DNA of 64,000 nt, taken from NCBI GenBank assembly GCA_020630975.1, contig JAHDID010000011.1:1-64000 (forward strand), read 5' to 3'. This stretch comes from Verrucomicrobiota bacterium (lineage in GTDB: Bacteria > Verrucomicrobiota > Verrucomicrobiia > Verrucomicrobiales > DEV007). The position numbers and the translations under genes are program-made. This document shows positions 44,178-54,434 of this stretch, piece after piece (the first letter of the stretch is position 1; each line of letters opens with the position of its first letter). Below the pieces are notes generated by a model. The model was not told the DNA's origin. It saw only the letters and a list, made by a program, of their open reading frames with translations, and ran no database searches.

Positions 44178-47100
44178 ATGCTACTCAAGACCCTTGAGAT
44201 TCATGGCTTTAAGTCATTTGCTGATCAGACAAAGCTCGAATTCCACGAAGGAGTGACCGGTATTGTCGGGCCAAACGGCTGTGGCAAATCCAACATCGTA
44301 GACGCCATGCGCTGGGTCCTCGGCGAGACTTCCGCCAAGGCACTGCGTGGTGGCGAGATGGCCGATGTCATTTTCAACGGCACTGACAAGCGCGCAGCTC
44401 TAGGCATGGCCGAGGTATGCCTGACGCTGACTGGCTGCGCCGAAGTGCTCCAGACAGACTACGACGAGGTCGCCATCGGCCGTCGTGTCTATCGCGATGG
44501 CAAGAGTGAGTACCTCATCAATCAAGCGCCCTGCCGTCTCAAAGATGTGCACGAGCTACTGATGGGCACCGGCATCGGCCGGACCAGCTACTCCATCATG
44601 GAGCAGGGCAAAATCGACATGCTGCTCAGCTCCAAGCCTGAGGACCGCCGCGCCGTCTTCGAGGAGGCCGCCGGTATCACCAAGTTTAAGCAGCAAAAGA
44701 AAGAAGCCCTGCGCAAGCTCGACTACACCGAGGCAAACCTAGTGCGCGTGCGCGACATCATCGCCGAAGAGGAGCGCCAGATCCGCTCACTCTCCCGCCA
44801 GGCATCAAAGGCCAAACGCTTTCAAAACCTGCAGGAAGAAGTCCACGTACTCGACATCCAGTTCAGCCACCGCAAGTGGCGCGAGATGCGAGCCAGTGCC
44901 TCGGAGATGGCTGTCTCCAGCCAAAACCTACGCGTCCAGCAAGACTCCCTCGAGAAAGAGATCGAGGAGAAGCAGGCCGCCATGGCCTCGGCCCGCTTCG
45001 AGCACCAAGAGCTAGAGAGCAAGCTCAGCGAGATCCAGCACAGCATCTCCACTCACGACAATGAGATCGAGACGGCTCGCAATCGCATCCAGTTTAATAA
45101 CGAACGCTCCCAGGAGCAGCGCCTACTCATCGAGAAAAACGAGGAAGACATCGATCTAACGGTGTCGAAACTCACCAACCAACGCGAGGAACTCGAGACC
45201 GCTACCGAGACCCTAGCCAATGTCGAGATCCGCATCGACGAGCAGGAAGAGATACTCGGCAAATACGAGGCCGAGATGGCCATCGCCCGCGAGAACCGCG
45301 AGAAGTACAACAGCGAGATCCGCGACTCCGAACTAGAGCGCACCACACTCAAATCGACCATCGCCACGCTATCTGCCCAGATCGCGGCGAATAGCCTACA
45401 GTTCGACACCGACAAAAATCGCCTACTCGAGCTCACCGACGAGATCGGCAGCCTGCGCCGCGAAGAGGAGCTACGCCGCAATGAGGCCGAAGAGCTGCGC
45501 CGCCATCTGGATGAGCACCGCGAGTCGATCGCTTTTCACGAGGAGGAGCTCGATAATATGGAGCTGCGCTATCGCCAGGCAAAAAGCTCCGCCATGGAGC
45601 GCCTCGAGGACCTCTCCAGCCTGCACAAGATCAATGCCGAAAAACTCTCCCGTCTCGATGTGCTCGAGCAGCTAGTGGCCGATGGCGAGGGATTTGCCCA
45701 GGGCACCCAGGCCGTGCTCAAAGGCGAGCTGACCCGAGACGACATCAACCAGCAGGAGATCCACAAACCACTGTACGCCTACATCGATACCGAGGACAAA
45801 TACGCCGCTGCTATCGAGGCAGCCCTAGGCAACCAGATGCAGACCGTGGTAGTCGATGGCGTCGACGTAGCGGAGAAAGTCATCGACGCCCTGAAAAATG
45901 ACAAACTCGGCACCGCCTCACTGATCGCGGCCGATCACCTCGGCAAGGCACCGGCGAAAAAGAAAAACGCTAGCCTACCCGATGCCGCCCTCTGCTGGGC
46001 CAGCTCCGTCATCACCCCCGCTGCAAAGGTAGAGCCTCTAGTACAACGCATACTCGGCGATGTCATCATCGCGCAGGACCTTCGCGCGGCTCTCGCTATC
46101 CGCAAATCAGCTAGCGACAAAGCCGTCGCCACGCTGAATGGCGAATTCATTTCCAAGGAGGGCGTCATCCATGGCGGCTCCTCCGCAGAAGAGTCCGGCT
46201 CTTTCCTCAAACGCCAGTCCGAGATCCGCGATCTATCACGCGTCACCGGCTCGCTCGACAGCGAGGTGAAAAAAATGCAGGAACGCCGCGATGCGCTGAA
46301 CTCCCGGGTCGGCGCACTCGAGGCTTCTCTAGAGAGCGCCCGTGCTCGCCTGCAGGATGAAAAAGTCGTCGCCTCCTCCATCGAGGGCAAGCTATCCGTC
46401 GTCGAGACCGATCTCAATGCTCTCACCCAAAAGATCGAAAGCATCCTCTGGGAACAAAAGCAGATCGAAGAGCGCGGCTCCGGCATCGAGCAGGGCATGG
46501 TATCGAATCGCGCCCAGCTCGACCACGACAACATCACCGTCTCGCAGCTAGACCAGACCATCGAGCGCGCTATCTCGCATCTCGAGGAGGCACGCACCCG
46601 CGAGGACGAGCTGAACAAACTCGTCACCGAGGCGCGCACCAGCCTAGCCGTGGAGCGCGGCTCCAAGGAGAACCTGCAAAACCAGAAAGCTCCCATGTCG
46701 AATCGACTACAGGAGTTTGAAGACCTCATCTCCCGCCGTCGCTCCGAGACAGAGGACTACAAAGAGCGCATCAAAAAAGGTGCCGAGGAAAACGAGACTC
46801 TTAAACAACAGATCGAGACCAAGACCACCGAGCGTACTCAGCTAGCCGAGAGCCAAGAGCAACTACTCGCCAAGCGCGGCGAGTACCTTGAGAAAATCGA
46901 GTCCGGCGAGGGAGAGCTCACCTCCAAGCGCAAACTGGTGCAGGAAGTCGCCGAAAAGCGCAACAAAGAGGAGCTACTCGTCTCTCAGTACGAGATCCAT
47001 GTCGAAAACCTCGAGACCAATACCCGCGAGCGCTACCAGACCGAGCTAGAGCACTACGAGCCAGATGCCCACCAGCTACTCGGCGTCATCGCTCACCAGA

Positions 47101-47891
47101 AAAAAGCCCGCGGTGTGGATACCGAGCCTACCGCCATCACCTCGCTCGATGAGAATGGCGCTCCCACCACCGATTTTCAAGACCCTAGTGAACCCGATTG
47201 GGACTTTGTAGAAGAGATCGTCGGCGAGATGCGCTCCAAGCTCGATGCCATGGGCCCAGTCAATCTCGACGCCATCGCCGAGTACGAAGAGCTCGAGGAG
47301 AAGTACAACTTCAACCTGCGCGAGCTAAACGATCTCGAGAATGCCAAAGAAGAGCTACTCAAACTTGTAGCCCGTATCAATCGCGATACCCGCCAGATGT
47401 TTTCCGAGACCTTCGAGCAAGTGCGCATCAACTTCCGCGACATGTTCAAAGAACTCTTCGGCGAAAAGGCTAAAGCCGACCTAACCCTAGTCGAGGATGA
47501 AGATCCCCTCGAGGCTGGTATCGACGTCATCGCCAAGCCTCCTGGCAAAAAGCTCCAGTCCATCACGCTCCTATCTGGTGGCGAGCGCTCGATGACTGCC
47601 GTGGCCCTACTTTTCGCCATCTTTATGGTCAAGCCTTCGCCCTTCTGCGTGCTCGACGAGCTCGACGCCCCACTGGACGAGGCCAATATCTCCCGTTTCA
47701 TCCGCGTACTAGACCGCTTCATCGGCTCCAGCCAGTTCGTCATCGTCACTCACAGCAAGCGCACCATGTCCCGCGCCGACGTGATGTATGGTGTATCCAT
47801 GGAGGAGTTTGGAGTATCGAAGACAGTAGGCGTGAAATTCTCCAAAGCCGACGAAGCGCTTGGTTTGAAGCAAGCACCGGTGGGAGGGTAG
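44178..47891 (+). CDS. smc: Chromosome segregation ATPase SMC
   Basis: 1237 residues, normal SMC length. Walker [10 protein letters not shown] near residue 32; a long coiled coil; a hinge at about 500-680 ([20 protein letters not shown] ... [16 protein letters not shown]); a second coiled coil; the C-terminal ATPase half with the signature [19 protein letters not shown] near 1130 and Walker [19 protein letters not shown] organises and condenses the chromosome with ScpA/ScpB, which are not in this window. Start ATG 44178 gives the canonical [17 protein letters not shown]. Confidence 0.97.
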   Translation: MLLKTLEIHGFKSFADQTKLEFHEGVTGIVGPNGCGKSNIVDAMRWVLGETSAKALRGGEMADVIFNGTDKRAALGMAEVCLTLTGCAEVLQTDYDEVAIGRRVYRDGKSEYLINQAPCRLKDVHELLMGTGIGRTSYSIMEQGKIDMLLSSKPEDRRAVFEEAAGITKFKQQKKEALRKLDYTEANLVRVRDIIAEEERQIRSLSRQASKAKRFQNLQEEVHVLDIQFSHRKWREMRASASEMAVSSQNLRVQQDSLEKEIEEKQAAMASARFEHQELESKLSEIQHSISTHDNEIETARNRIQFNNERSQEQRLLIEKNEEDIDLTVSKLTNQREELETATETLANVEIRIDEQEEILGKYEAEMAIARENREKYNSEIRDSELERTTLKSTIATLSAQIAANSLQFDTDKNRLLELTDEIGSLRREEELRRNEAEELRRHLDEHRESIAFHEEELDNMELRYRQAKSSAMERLEDLSSLHKINAEKLSRLDVLEQLVADGEGFAQGTQAVLKGELTRDDINQQEIHKPLYAYIDTEDKYAAAIEAALGNQMQTVVVDGVDVAEKVIDALKNDKLGTASLIAADHLGKAPAKKKNASLPDAALCWASSVITPAAKVEPLVQRILGDVIIAQDLRAALAIRKSASDKAVATLNGEFISKEGVIHGGSSAEESGSFLKRQSEIRDLSRVTGSLDSEVKKMQERRDALNSRVGALEASLESARARLQDEKVVASSIEGKLSVVETDLNALTQKIESILWEQKQIEERGSGIEQGMVSNRAQLDHDNITVSQLDQTIERAISHLEEARTREDELNKLVTEARTSLAVERGSKENLQNQKAPMSNRLQEFEDLISRRRSETEDYKERIKKGAEENETLKQQIETKTTERTQLAESQEQLLAKRGEYLEKIESGEGELTSKRKLVQEVAEKRNKEELLVSQYEIHVENLETNTRERYQTELEHYEPDAHQLLGVIAHQKKARGVDTEPTAITSLDENGAPTTDFQDPSEPDWDFVEEIVGEMRSKLDAMGPVNLDAIAEYEELEEKYNFNLRELNDLENAKEELLKLVARINRDTRQMFSETFEQVRINFRDMFKELFGEKAKADLTLVEDEDPLEAGIDVIAKPPGKKLQSITLLSGGERSMTAVALLFAIFMVKPSPFCVLDELDAPLDEANISRFIRVLDRFIGSSQFVIVTHSKRTMSRADVMYGVSMEEFGVSKTVGVKFSKADEALGLKQAPVGG

Positions 47892-48132
47892 TATATCCAA
47901 GATACTAGTCCAACTAGCAGATCTAGCCCTCCGGCCCTGCGACACCTCCCTAGTGGCATGAGTAATTCCACACGGTAGAAAGGCTGATCAAGCCTGCCCC
48001 TCCCTATTCACTCTTCTCAATAAACTCCAAAAAGGCTCGAGCTACCGAATCCCAACAAGACAAGCCAGAAAAGATTGAACGGCTGCAGGTTGGAGTAATC
48101 GCTAAAAACAGCTTCTAAAATTAAAAGCAAAA

Positions 48133-48154
48133 TTTACACTCATGTCACACATAA
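48133..48154 (+). promoter_or_regulatory. Tandem 11-bp direct repeat: probable response-regulator box 1
   Basis: TTTACACTCAT (48133-48143) and GTCACACATAA (48144-48154) are adjacent 11-bp half-sites with the shared core TNACAC/TCACAC. The preceding AAAA and the first ten bases are identical to box 2 at 52199-52220; over 26 bases only 3 differ. The box ends exactly 28 bases before ATG 48182. Tandem 11-bp repeats replacing the -35 are the hallmark of OmpR/PhoB-family sites, and the island encodes such a regulator. Confidence 0.75.
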
Positions 48155-48181
48155 AACGCCAACTATGGCATTCTAGTGCAA

Positions 48182-49990
48182 ATGAGAAATCTAATTAAAA
48201 TTTGCTTACTAATCGCCAGCCTATCTGCCACCGCTCTTCAGTCATCGGATCAACTAGAAGAAGAATCCAAGATCCAAGATCTATTCACAAACTTAACCGC
48301 AGCTGAAACCACAACACAGCGGCTACCGCTATTCTACCAATCCGACAAGTATAAACAGGAGATAGAAGCTTTCTACCAAAATACTCCTGCCCTTAGAGGG
48401 GACTTAAACCTGTCTCGTATTGCAAAAATCCCTCACTCCCAAGACCAGGTCACCCATTGGCTCTATCAGATCAAGCCAAACGGTACTCCCCCACTCCTTA
48501 TCCTAATAACGGAAGACGAAGGTAAACCGAAAATAAACTGGAACCTCTTCTCCGAATCGCGTTCCCAATCTTTCAAAAAGTTTATCGAATCAACCACCTC
48601 TGACGAAGGGACCTTCCATCTATTCATAGAGCCAATAGATGCGAACTACCGAACCAGTGAAAAACCACCAAAAGGTCACGACCGCTACTTAATCTACCCA
48701 CCTATCGGCTATCGAAAAAACCAGCAAGTGGCCTTTGTCAAAAAAGGTAGTGAGGCCAAAAAATCGATCTCAGCTTTCCGACAACCAAGCGGCCCCAAAC
48801 TCGTTTCCATCTCCCTGAAGGCAAAAAGAAACAATGATAGCAAAGAAACCCAATACTTCATCCATAGCGTCACCCCAAAATTCCAGGAAGACACCTCTAT
48901 CAAAGGCACCGAAGCCCGAGGAATCCAAACCACCACCAAGAAAAACTTTTATGGAATCACCCGTTATGAACAGCAAAAACAAAGAGAATTGACCAAGCAA
49001 AAAAAATTAACGTCCAAAGAACTCGACAAAATTTGCGAAACCTGGGACCTAGATTTCAAACCAACATCAAGCGTCACCCACCGAGACCTACTAATCAACG
49101 GGCTCCATTCAAAGTGGTCGCTAATACAAACACAACAAGTCGCAAATGAGCTAGAGTTATCGACTTACCAACGAATGCTTACCGACCTACAAATCGAGAT
49201 TAAAAACAGCACCCAGCACACTGGTACGCAAACAAACCAAAAAAACCATGACAGCATTGAAGATATTAGGGACCTCCTAGAAACCAAATTCCGCGATCGA
49301 GGCTACGAAAACAACTCGACATTACACAACCTAAAATGGATTCTCAACGACCTCGCACAGGCTCGGATGGAGGAGATAAGTCGATCCCTATTAGATCCCA
49401 ACAATAAAAATGAGGCTACAAAAGCTATAGACACAAATAGATTCCATGAACTAAACCGTATCTATAGGAGATGCAATGAAGACGACCTAAGCGATAAAGC
49501 AACTCCCTATAAATTCGCAAAATCATTCCCAACAGACAAAGATGACTACTTGCCAGTCTATCTCAAGATACCTCTACTTCAACCGAACTACTGGAGCTTT
49601 GATCAAACCGCCTTAAAGGAAGCAGAAATCACCCTCGAAATAGAAGACAGCCTAGAACCAGAGCCGAGAAAAATCGTAATCCAAAGCAATGGCAAAATCA
49701 GCCCAGGCTGGGAGTACACAGAAGAGAACGACACCACCGCATTCGCAATAAAATCAACAAATAAACTTATCCGAACCAATCAAACCAAAATCAGTCTCAA
49801 ACTAACCACTAAAATCGACATTCCAGGAACTTGGGAATCAGACTCTGCGATCCTTCCAAAAGGTGAGTACATCTCGCAAGGAACTCCGAATATTTACCGC
49901 TTTGGCCAAAATGAAAAAAGCACAAACTACGCCTATTTCGGCCGAAGCAGATGGGATACACTATGGCTACTAAAGCCAATCCAAAAATAG
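48182..49990 (+). CDS. Unknown exported protein A of the two-component island
   Basis: 602 residues from ATG 48182 (GTG 48176 is also in frame), with signal peptide LIKICLLIASLSATALQ. The protein is rich in Lys, Asn, Thr and Glu. The middle contains long helical stretches. The last 145 residues (from DYLPVYLKIPLLQPNYWSF) form a domain shared with the protein at 53419-54276. The common pattern is YLxLP-QP-W, then an ITLxI strand, GKxxxGW, then DIPGTWESDSAILPKGEYIS aligned with IHGKWQSTEAILPIGEYTS, then W-D-x-LW-x-x-PI. No known family recognised. Box 1 precedes it, and the kinase gene starts 20 bases after its stop, so they are co-transcribed. Confidence 0.65.
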   Translation: MRNLIKICLLIASLSATALQSSDQLEEESKIQDLFTNLTAAETTTQRLPLFYQSDKYKQEIEAFYQNTPALRGDLNLSRIAKIPHSQDQVTHWLYQIKPNGTPPLLILITEDEGKPKINWNLFSESRSQSFKKFIESTTSDEGTFHLFIEPIDANYRTSEKPPKGHDRYLIYPPIGYRKNQQVAFVKKGSEAKKSISAFRQPSGPKLVSISLKAKRNNDSKETQYFIHSVTPKFQEDTSIKGTEARGIQTTTKKNFYGITRYEQQKQRELTKQKKLTSKELDKICETWDLDFKPTSSVTHRDLLINGLHSKWSLIQTQQVANELELSTYQRMLTDLQIEIKNSTQHTGTQTNQKNHDSIEDIRDLLETKFRDRGYENNSTLHNLKWILNDLAQARMEEISRSLLDPNNKNEATKAIDTNRFHELNRIYRRCNEDDLSDKATPYKFAKSFPTDKDDYLPVYLKIPLLQPNYWSFDQTALKEAEITLEIEDSLEPEPRKIVIQSNGKISPGWEYTEENDTTAFAIKSTNKLIRTNQTKISLKLTTKIDIPGTWESDSAILPKGEYISQGTPNIYRFGQNEKSTNYAYFGRSRWDTLWLLKPIQK

Positions 49991-50009
49991 TCAAAAAAAT
50001 TACGTTTTA

Positions 50010-51464
50010 ATGCTACAGAGAGAAGTCGATTACCTAAAAATGGCCAATTTCCTATTGGCCACCGGTATATTGTGTCTCGCCGCCGGATGGATTCTATCAA
50101 AAGAGAAAACAATAATCCACCCCGCATTATCAGAACACGACTTTGCAGAGATCCTTTCCGAATGGGAACATTTAGGAAATCGCATCTCAACCGACCTAGA
50201 GCAATTCGCCAACTCATGGATAACAGGCAAAGGAACCCTACACCATTGCCTTCACGCAACCGAACTGATAAATCATGGTTGGGGAACCATCAACGGCCAA
50301 ACGTTCGAGTTCGGAGATACACCGAACAGATCCCCCTCCCTCGATAACGAACGAAGCAAAATAAAAGCAAAACTAATTGAAACGCCTCCTAATAGACTAG
50401 TTTGGTTCCGAGAACCCTTAACGATTACGATAAAATCCAGCTCAAATACTTTCGTTGTGTTTAGAATTTCAGATTACGCTCTGCATGAGACATTGGCCCT
50501 ACCTCTATTCGACCACCCTATTATCGAAAGCTATCAAACCATAGTCTCGCCCAAGAAAGAACACCTCAAACCGCCTCAGCATAGCTTCAAAAACCCCTCA
50601 AATCCACTACTAGAACTAAGAATCTGGACGAAACAGACCGAACAAATAAATTATAATAAGAAAATCTGGCTAACAGCCTCTTTACTATCTCTATTATTCA
50701 TAACACCGGCTATACTAATACTGTTCCGAAAAAGTCGGAATATAAAAAGGGCCAGAACCCAGATCTCGATTGCTAACACCTTATCGCACGAGTTACGCAC
50801 GCCCCTGACGAATATTGAGCTCTTAATTGACCTTCTAAATGAAGATCTAGTTCAACCGAATCAGATCGCCCAAAAGCGTCTAAGCATTATATCCCGAGAA
50901 GTCAATCAGATCGATTTCATTCTCGAAAACACTCTCCTCCTCGCATCGCTTAGCAAACGCCAGAGCAGAGCATCACTAGGCAATCAGAAAGTGAATCTTG
51001 TGAATACCATCAATAAAAGTATCGAATCATTCGATGAAGCACTAAAGGAAACAGGGATTAAAATAAATTTCACTACCACAGACAGAGAGTACCACGTAAA
51101 AATTCTTGAACCAATGCTATTGCAAGTGTTTGCCAATCTTATATCCAACGCGAACAAATATGCCGGAAAAGGTCAACATCTAGAGATCTCAATCATAGAT
51201 AAACCAAAGAAGGCGAACCTCCAGATTGAATTTAAAGATAGAGGACCAGGCATCCCAGAAACTAAATTCAAAGACATTTTCACGCCCTTTAAAACGCTAA
51301 GACAAGGCGTCTCCGAATATCGCCAAGGAACAGGACTAGGCCTTACGATCTCAAAAATGATTCTACGTGAATTTGGCGGCGACCTTTTTGTCAGACAAAG
51401 ATCCGATGGACAATCCGGGGCCGTGTTTGTAGTCGAACTTAGAAAACACCAGTCTCACTTATGA
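50010..51464 (+). CDS. Membrane sensor histidine kinase
   Basis: 484 residues. Two membrane helices (ANFLLATGILCLAAGWIL and WLTASLLSLLFITPAILIL near 215-235) enclose a periplasmic sensor of about 185 residues without a family I know. HisKA follows with the phosphate-accepting His260 in LSHELRTPLTN. The ATP-binding domain has NLISNANKYAG (N box), FKDRGPGIPE (G1) and GTGLGLTISK (G2). The stop overlaps the regulator gene by 4 bases. It probably senses the state of the envelope or a ligand of the neighbouring exported proteins, by position only. Confidence 0.92.
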   Translation: MLQREVDYLKMANFLLATGILCLAAGWILSKEKTIIHPALSEHDFAEILSEWEHLGNRISTDLEQFANSWITGKGTLHHCLHATELINHGWGTINGQTFEFGDTPNRSPSLDNERSKIKAKLIETPPNRLVWFREPLTITIKSSSNTFVVFRISDYALHETLALPLFDHPIIESYQTIVSPKKEHLKPPQHSFKNPSNPLLELRIWTKQTEQINYNKKIWLTASLLSLLFITPAILILFRKSRNIKRARTQISIANTLSHELRTPLTNIELLIDLLNEDLVQPNQIAQKRLSIISREVNQIDFILENTLLLASLSKRQSRASLGNQKVNLVNTINKSIESFDEALKETGIKINFTTTDREYHVKILEPMLLQVFANLISNANKYAGKGQHLEISIIDKPKKANLQIEFKDRGPGIPETKFKDIFTPFKTLRQGVSEYRQGTGLGLTISKMILREFGGDLFVRQRSDGQSGAVFVVELRKHQSHL

Positions 51465-52171
51465 ATATCTTAATTGTCGAAGATGATCCTCTAACTTCGG
51501 AAATCCTGAAAGAGTGCCTAGAATCCGAAGGATTCGCACCCTTCTGCGTCTCATCGGGCACAGCTGCTATCGATGCTTGGAAAACAGGCCTATACAGCCT
51601 TATCTGCCTAGACATCATGATTCCAGAACTAGATGGCTACGAAGTTTGCCGGAAGATACGAAAAAAAGACAGTTCGACTCCCATTCTGTTTCTATCTGCT
51701 AAAAACGACGAGATTGACGTAGTAGCAGGCCTCCAACTCGGTGCCGACGATTTTCTTCGAAAACCTTTTGGAAAGAAAGAGCTAATTGCAAGGATCCGAT
51801 CGGCCACCAGAAGAGTAAACACCGAATCTGACAACAACAATCACGATTCATTCGTAATGTTCGACCAATTACTCGTTACACCCAAGCAATTATCTATAAG
51901 CAACAGCGCCAACCCTGACTTGATAGAGCAGGTATCACCAAGAGAGATTGCGATCTTACAGCTCTTCCGCCTCGAAGGAACCCGGGTAGTCAGCAGAGAT
52001 GAATTCTTCGATTTCTGTTGGGGTTTAGATTACTACCCAGAGTCCCGAACTCTCGACCAATTCATTTCCCGCATCCGGAGAAAGCTCAACACTTTAAACA
52101 TAACTCGATTTGAAATTACAAGCGTAAGGGGGATTGGCTACAGAATAACTACCCATGAGCTATCCCCCTAA
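51461..52171 (+). CDS. OmpR/PhoB-family response regulator
   Basis: 236 residues. The receiver domain has the acidic pair EDD, phosphate-accepting Asp51 (CLDIMIPE) and Lys101 (RKPFG). The C-terminal winged helix (QVSPREIAILQLFRLEG ... SRTLDQFISRIRRKLN, ITSVRGIGYRI) is of the OmpR type. It is cognate to the kinase by overlap. Its class binds tandem direct repeats of about 11 bp, and two such boxes occur in this island (48133-48154, 52199-52220), one before each exported-protein gene set. Confidence 0.93.
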   Translation: MNILIVEDDPLTSEILKECLESEGFAPFCVSSGTAAIDAWKTGLYSLICLDIMIPELDGYEVCRKIRKKDSSTPILFLSAKNDEIDVVAGLQLGADDFLRKPFGKKELIARIRSATRRVNTESDNNNHDSFVMFDQLLVTPKQLSISNSANPDLIEQVSPREIAILQLFRLEGTRVVSRDEFFDFCWGLDYYPESRTLDQFISRIRRKLNTLNITRFEITSVRGIGYRITTHELSP

Positions 52172-52198
52172 CAGTCGAATTCAAAAAATAAATGAAAA

Positions 52199-52220
52199 TT
52201 TACACTCAATTCACACTTAA
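52199..52220 (+). promoter_or_regulatory. Tandem 11-bp direct repeat: probable response-regulator box 2
   Basis: TTTACACTCAA (52199-52209) and TTCACACTTAA (52210-52220), the clearest form of the repeat. A -10-like TAAGAT lies at 52235-52240, 14 bases past the box, then 7 bases to ATG 52248. The start of transcription should fall at or near the ATG, so the mRNA is probably leaderless. The box-to-ATG distance (28 bases) equals that of box 1. Confidence 0.8.
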
Positions 52221-52247
52221 TCTCAAGAGCACAGTAAGATAAAACAT

Positions 52248-53357
52248 ATGAAGAACATTTTCTTATCCATTATTGCACTCATCACATATAGCGGCAACGC
52301 TTTTTCCGAAGATTCAAACATCAACACACCGACAGCCCACATATTCCAAGAATTTGAGAAAGCTTATCAAACCTACCTCGAAAAAAGAATATCCGATCTA
52401 AGCGAAAAAAATTCTCCAACCTTCGATAGCTCCATCTACACAGATATTCTTTTACCCAAAATCGAAAAAATTAATCCTAATAAAGGCAGTGCCGACCTGT
52501 CGCTAACCGAGATAAAAAGCCAAACTTTATCCAACTGTAAAGCCCAAAACCTTAGCGACTATCAAACCAATAAAAACATCGATAATGCAATCACAAAATA
52601 CTGGGAGTTGTACGCTATAGTTTGCAATATCAACATTCAACAACAACTCGTAAAAACATTAGAATCTATTAACCTAGGGACCGTCATCCCAATCAATTCT
52701 CTAGAGTTCAACCAAGTCGAAATTAAAATCAATCAGCAAACCAATCGACTAAAACGACTAACCATAAACAGAGAGATAGTCGAAGAATCAATCCACAAGC
52801 TTACAGGCTTACCCGCACAGACCATCCAACCAACAACTCCATTAAGCTCTAAAATAGACCCTGTCAGAACGATTCAATCTCACAAAGAGTACTTCAAAAA
52901 AACAACCTATTACACTGACGGTCTTGCCCGGTTTAGAAAAAAATTCAAGACATCGGACTCTTCACATTCAAAAGCAATCAATCAAATCATCAAAATACTC
53001 AACGCTTCGGACAGTAAAGAAATAACAGAATCAGACATTAAGCATATCTCACCAAAAGAAATCCAAGATTTGTTTTTACACATTAATTCAATCACAGATA
53101 GCAACCTCCGAACCCACAACAACAGCTGCTATTTAGCCAACGCTAGACTCGCAATGTTCGAGAGTGATTTCAAGGAATGGAAGGAAACAAATGATTCACT
53201 TATGACCTTCAAAGACAGCTTGCAAAGTAATATAATCTCACTGTCCCCAGAATATTTGCTCTTTATGATTGAATGCCAAATGCAACGACAGACCGCCATC
53301 ACTAGCTTATGCAAACTAATCACCGATATCGATAAAATGAACAATAGCATATACTAA
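52248..53357 (+). CDS. Unknown exported helical protein of the island, faintly TolC-like
   Basis: 369 residues with a signal peptide (MKNIFLSIIALITYSGNAFS). The rest is almost all helical and rich in Asn, Ile, Lys, Ser and Thr. One stretch (NLGTVIPINSLEFNQVEIKINQQTNRLKRL, leading to EESIHKLTGLP) resembles the helical-hairpin repeats of TolC-type outer-membrane efflux proteins. The overall length is shorter than TolC and the match is weak. Box 2 stands 28 bases upstream, so it is a likely target of the regulator. It is AT-rich like its neighbours. Confidence 0.55.
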   Translation: MKNIFLSIIALITYSGNAFSEDSNINTPTAHIFQEFEKAYQTYLEKRISDLSEKNSPTFDSSIYTDILLPKIEKINPNKGSADLSLTEIKSQTLSNCKAQNLSDYQTNKNIDNAITKYWELYAIVCNINIQQQLVKTLESINLGTVIPINSLEFNQVEIKINQQTNRLKRLTINREIVEESIHKLTGLPAQTIQPTTPLSSKIDPVRTIQSHKEYFKKTTYYTDGLARFRKKFKTSDSSHSKAINQIIKILNASDSKEITESDIKHISPKEIQDLFLHINSITDSNLRTHNNSCYLANARLAMFESDFKEWKETNDSLMTFKDSLQSNIISLSPEYLLFMIECQMQRQTAITSLCKLITDIDKMNNSIY

Positions 53358-53418
53358 TCGAAATTAGATCGCCTTAAGTAAAACCTAGCCACCCCCCAAT
53401 GCTAATTCCACAAGAAAG

Positions 53419-54276
53419 ATGGGCATTCAAGTACGAATCCACCTAAAACCAGGACACCTCAACCATTTACATGGCAAATTATTATCCCTAGCAATATTCT
53501 GTATAACTATTCAAATTTCGATTGGGCAAACTACAACCAGTGGTCCAATACCAACCTTGGATGACCAATTAGAAAGAACGACCACCGAGTCTCCGAAAGA
53601 AAGATCAAAAATAGGCTACAAGCCAAACCAAAGACTCGAAAAACACCACAAAAATCTTCAATCCAATATTCTTTCCGGAGTCATCGAAACGATGAATCAC
53701 ATTAGTATTCAAACACACTCAAATCATAATAGAACAGTACAAATTAACCAGAACAAAAACACAAACGAAAAGAACGAAGATCATTACTATATCTACCTAA
53801 ACCTCCCAGTAAGACAACCACATTTACATTGGAACCTAAGATCCAGCGACATCCTAAGAAGTAACATAACTCTAACCATTCAAACAAAGGAACATCAAGA
53901 CGATACAACTATCAAAATAATAGATAAAGGCAAAGTCAAGACAGGGTGGAAATTCAAACTTAGACACCAGAACGATACATACTATAATCTACTAGTATCA
54001 ACACACCAATACTCAATTAGCTCTGATCAATTATTTATTATTAGCTTGAAATCCGATATACCAATTCATGGTAAATGGCAAAGCACTGAAGCAATCCTCC
54101 CAATTGGCGAATACACCTCCATAGGATCTCCCATTTTATTCAAATTGCAAGAGATCGGAACCAGCAACAGAAAACAAGTTGCCTTTATACCTACACCCAA
54201 CTGGGATTATTTATGGATAATGGACCCCATCACAAGGAAATCAGGGTCAGGTGGAACACCGCAAGGCATTTACTAA
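53419..54276 (+). CDS. Unknown exported protein B of the island, sharing a C-terminal domain with protein A
   Basis: 285 residues. A basic N-terminus precedes a signal-like helix (LLSLAIFCITIQISIGQ). A polar linker (about 50-115) is rich in Asn, Thr and Lys. The C-terminal domain (from YYIYLNLPVRQPHLHW) aligns with the end of the protein at 48182-49990: ITLTIQTK with ITLEIED, GKVKTGW with GKISPGW, HGKWQSTEAILPIGEYTS with PGTWESDSAILPKGEYIS, NWDYLWIMDPI with RWDTLWLLKPI. This is a clear paralogous domain. The gene lies 61 bases after the helical protein gene and has no box of its own, so it is probably co-transcribed from box 2. Confidence 0.6.
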   Translation: MGIQVRIHLKPGHLNHLHGKLLSLAIFCITIQISIGQTTTSGPIPTLDDQLERTTTESPKERSKIGYKPNQRLEKHHKNLQSNILSGVIETMNHISIQTHSNHNRTVQINQNKNTNEKNEDHYYIYLNLPVRQPHLHWNLRSSDILRSNITLTIQTKEHQDDTTIKIIDKGKVKTGWKFKLRHQNDTYYNLLVSTHQYSISSDQLFIISLKSDIPIHGKWQSTEAILPIGEYTSIGSPILFKLQEIGTSNRKQVAFIPTPNWDYLWIMDPITRKSGSGGTPQGIY

Positions 54277-54434
54277 TAATCTGAAGAGAGAAACAAACTC
54301 AATGATTTTCTGTCACGAGGCAGTTATCAACTAGGTAAAACAAGGATAACAACAAGCATAAATCTCCCAAGTAATTATGCAGTACAACTTAGACACTAAT
54401 ATCGTGATTCCTATTTAAGAATTACTACATAATT

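Noticed and set aside
44822-47971. Several antisense frames of 60-260 residues within smc
   Set aside because: They are Ser/Arg-rich shadows of a strongly conserved coiled-coil gene, with no independent features.
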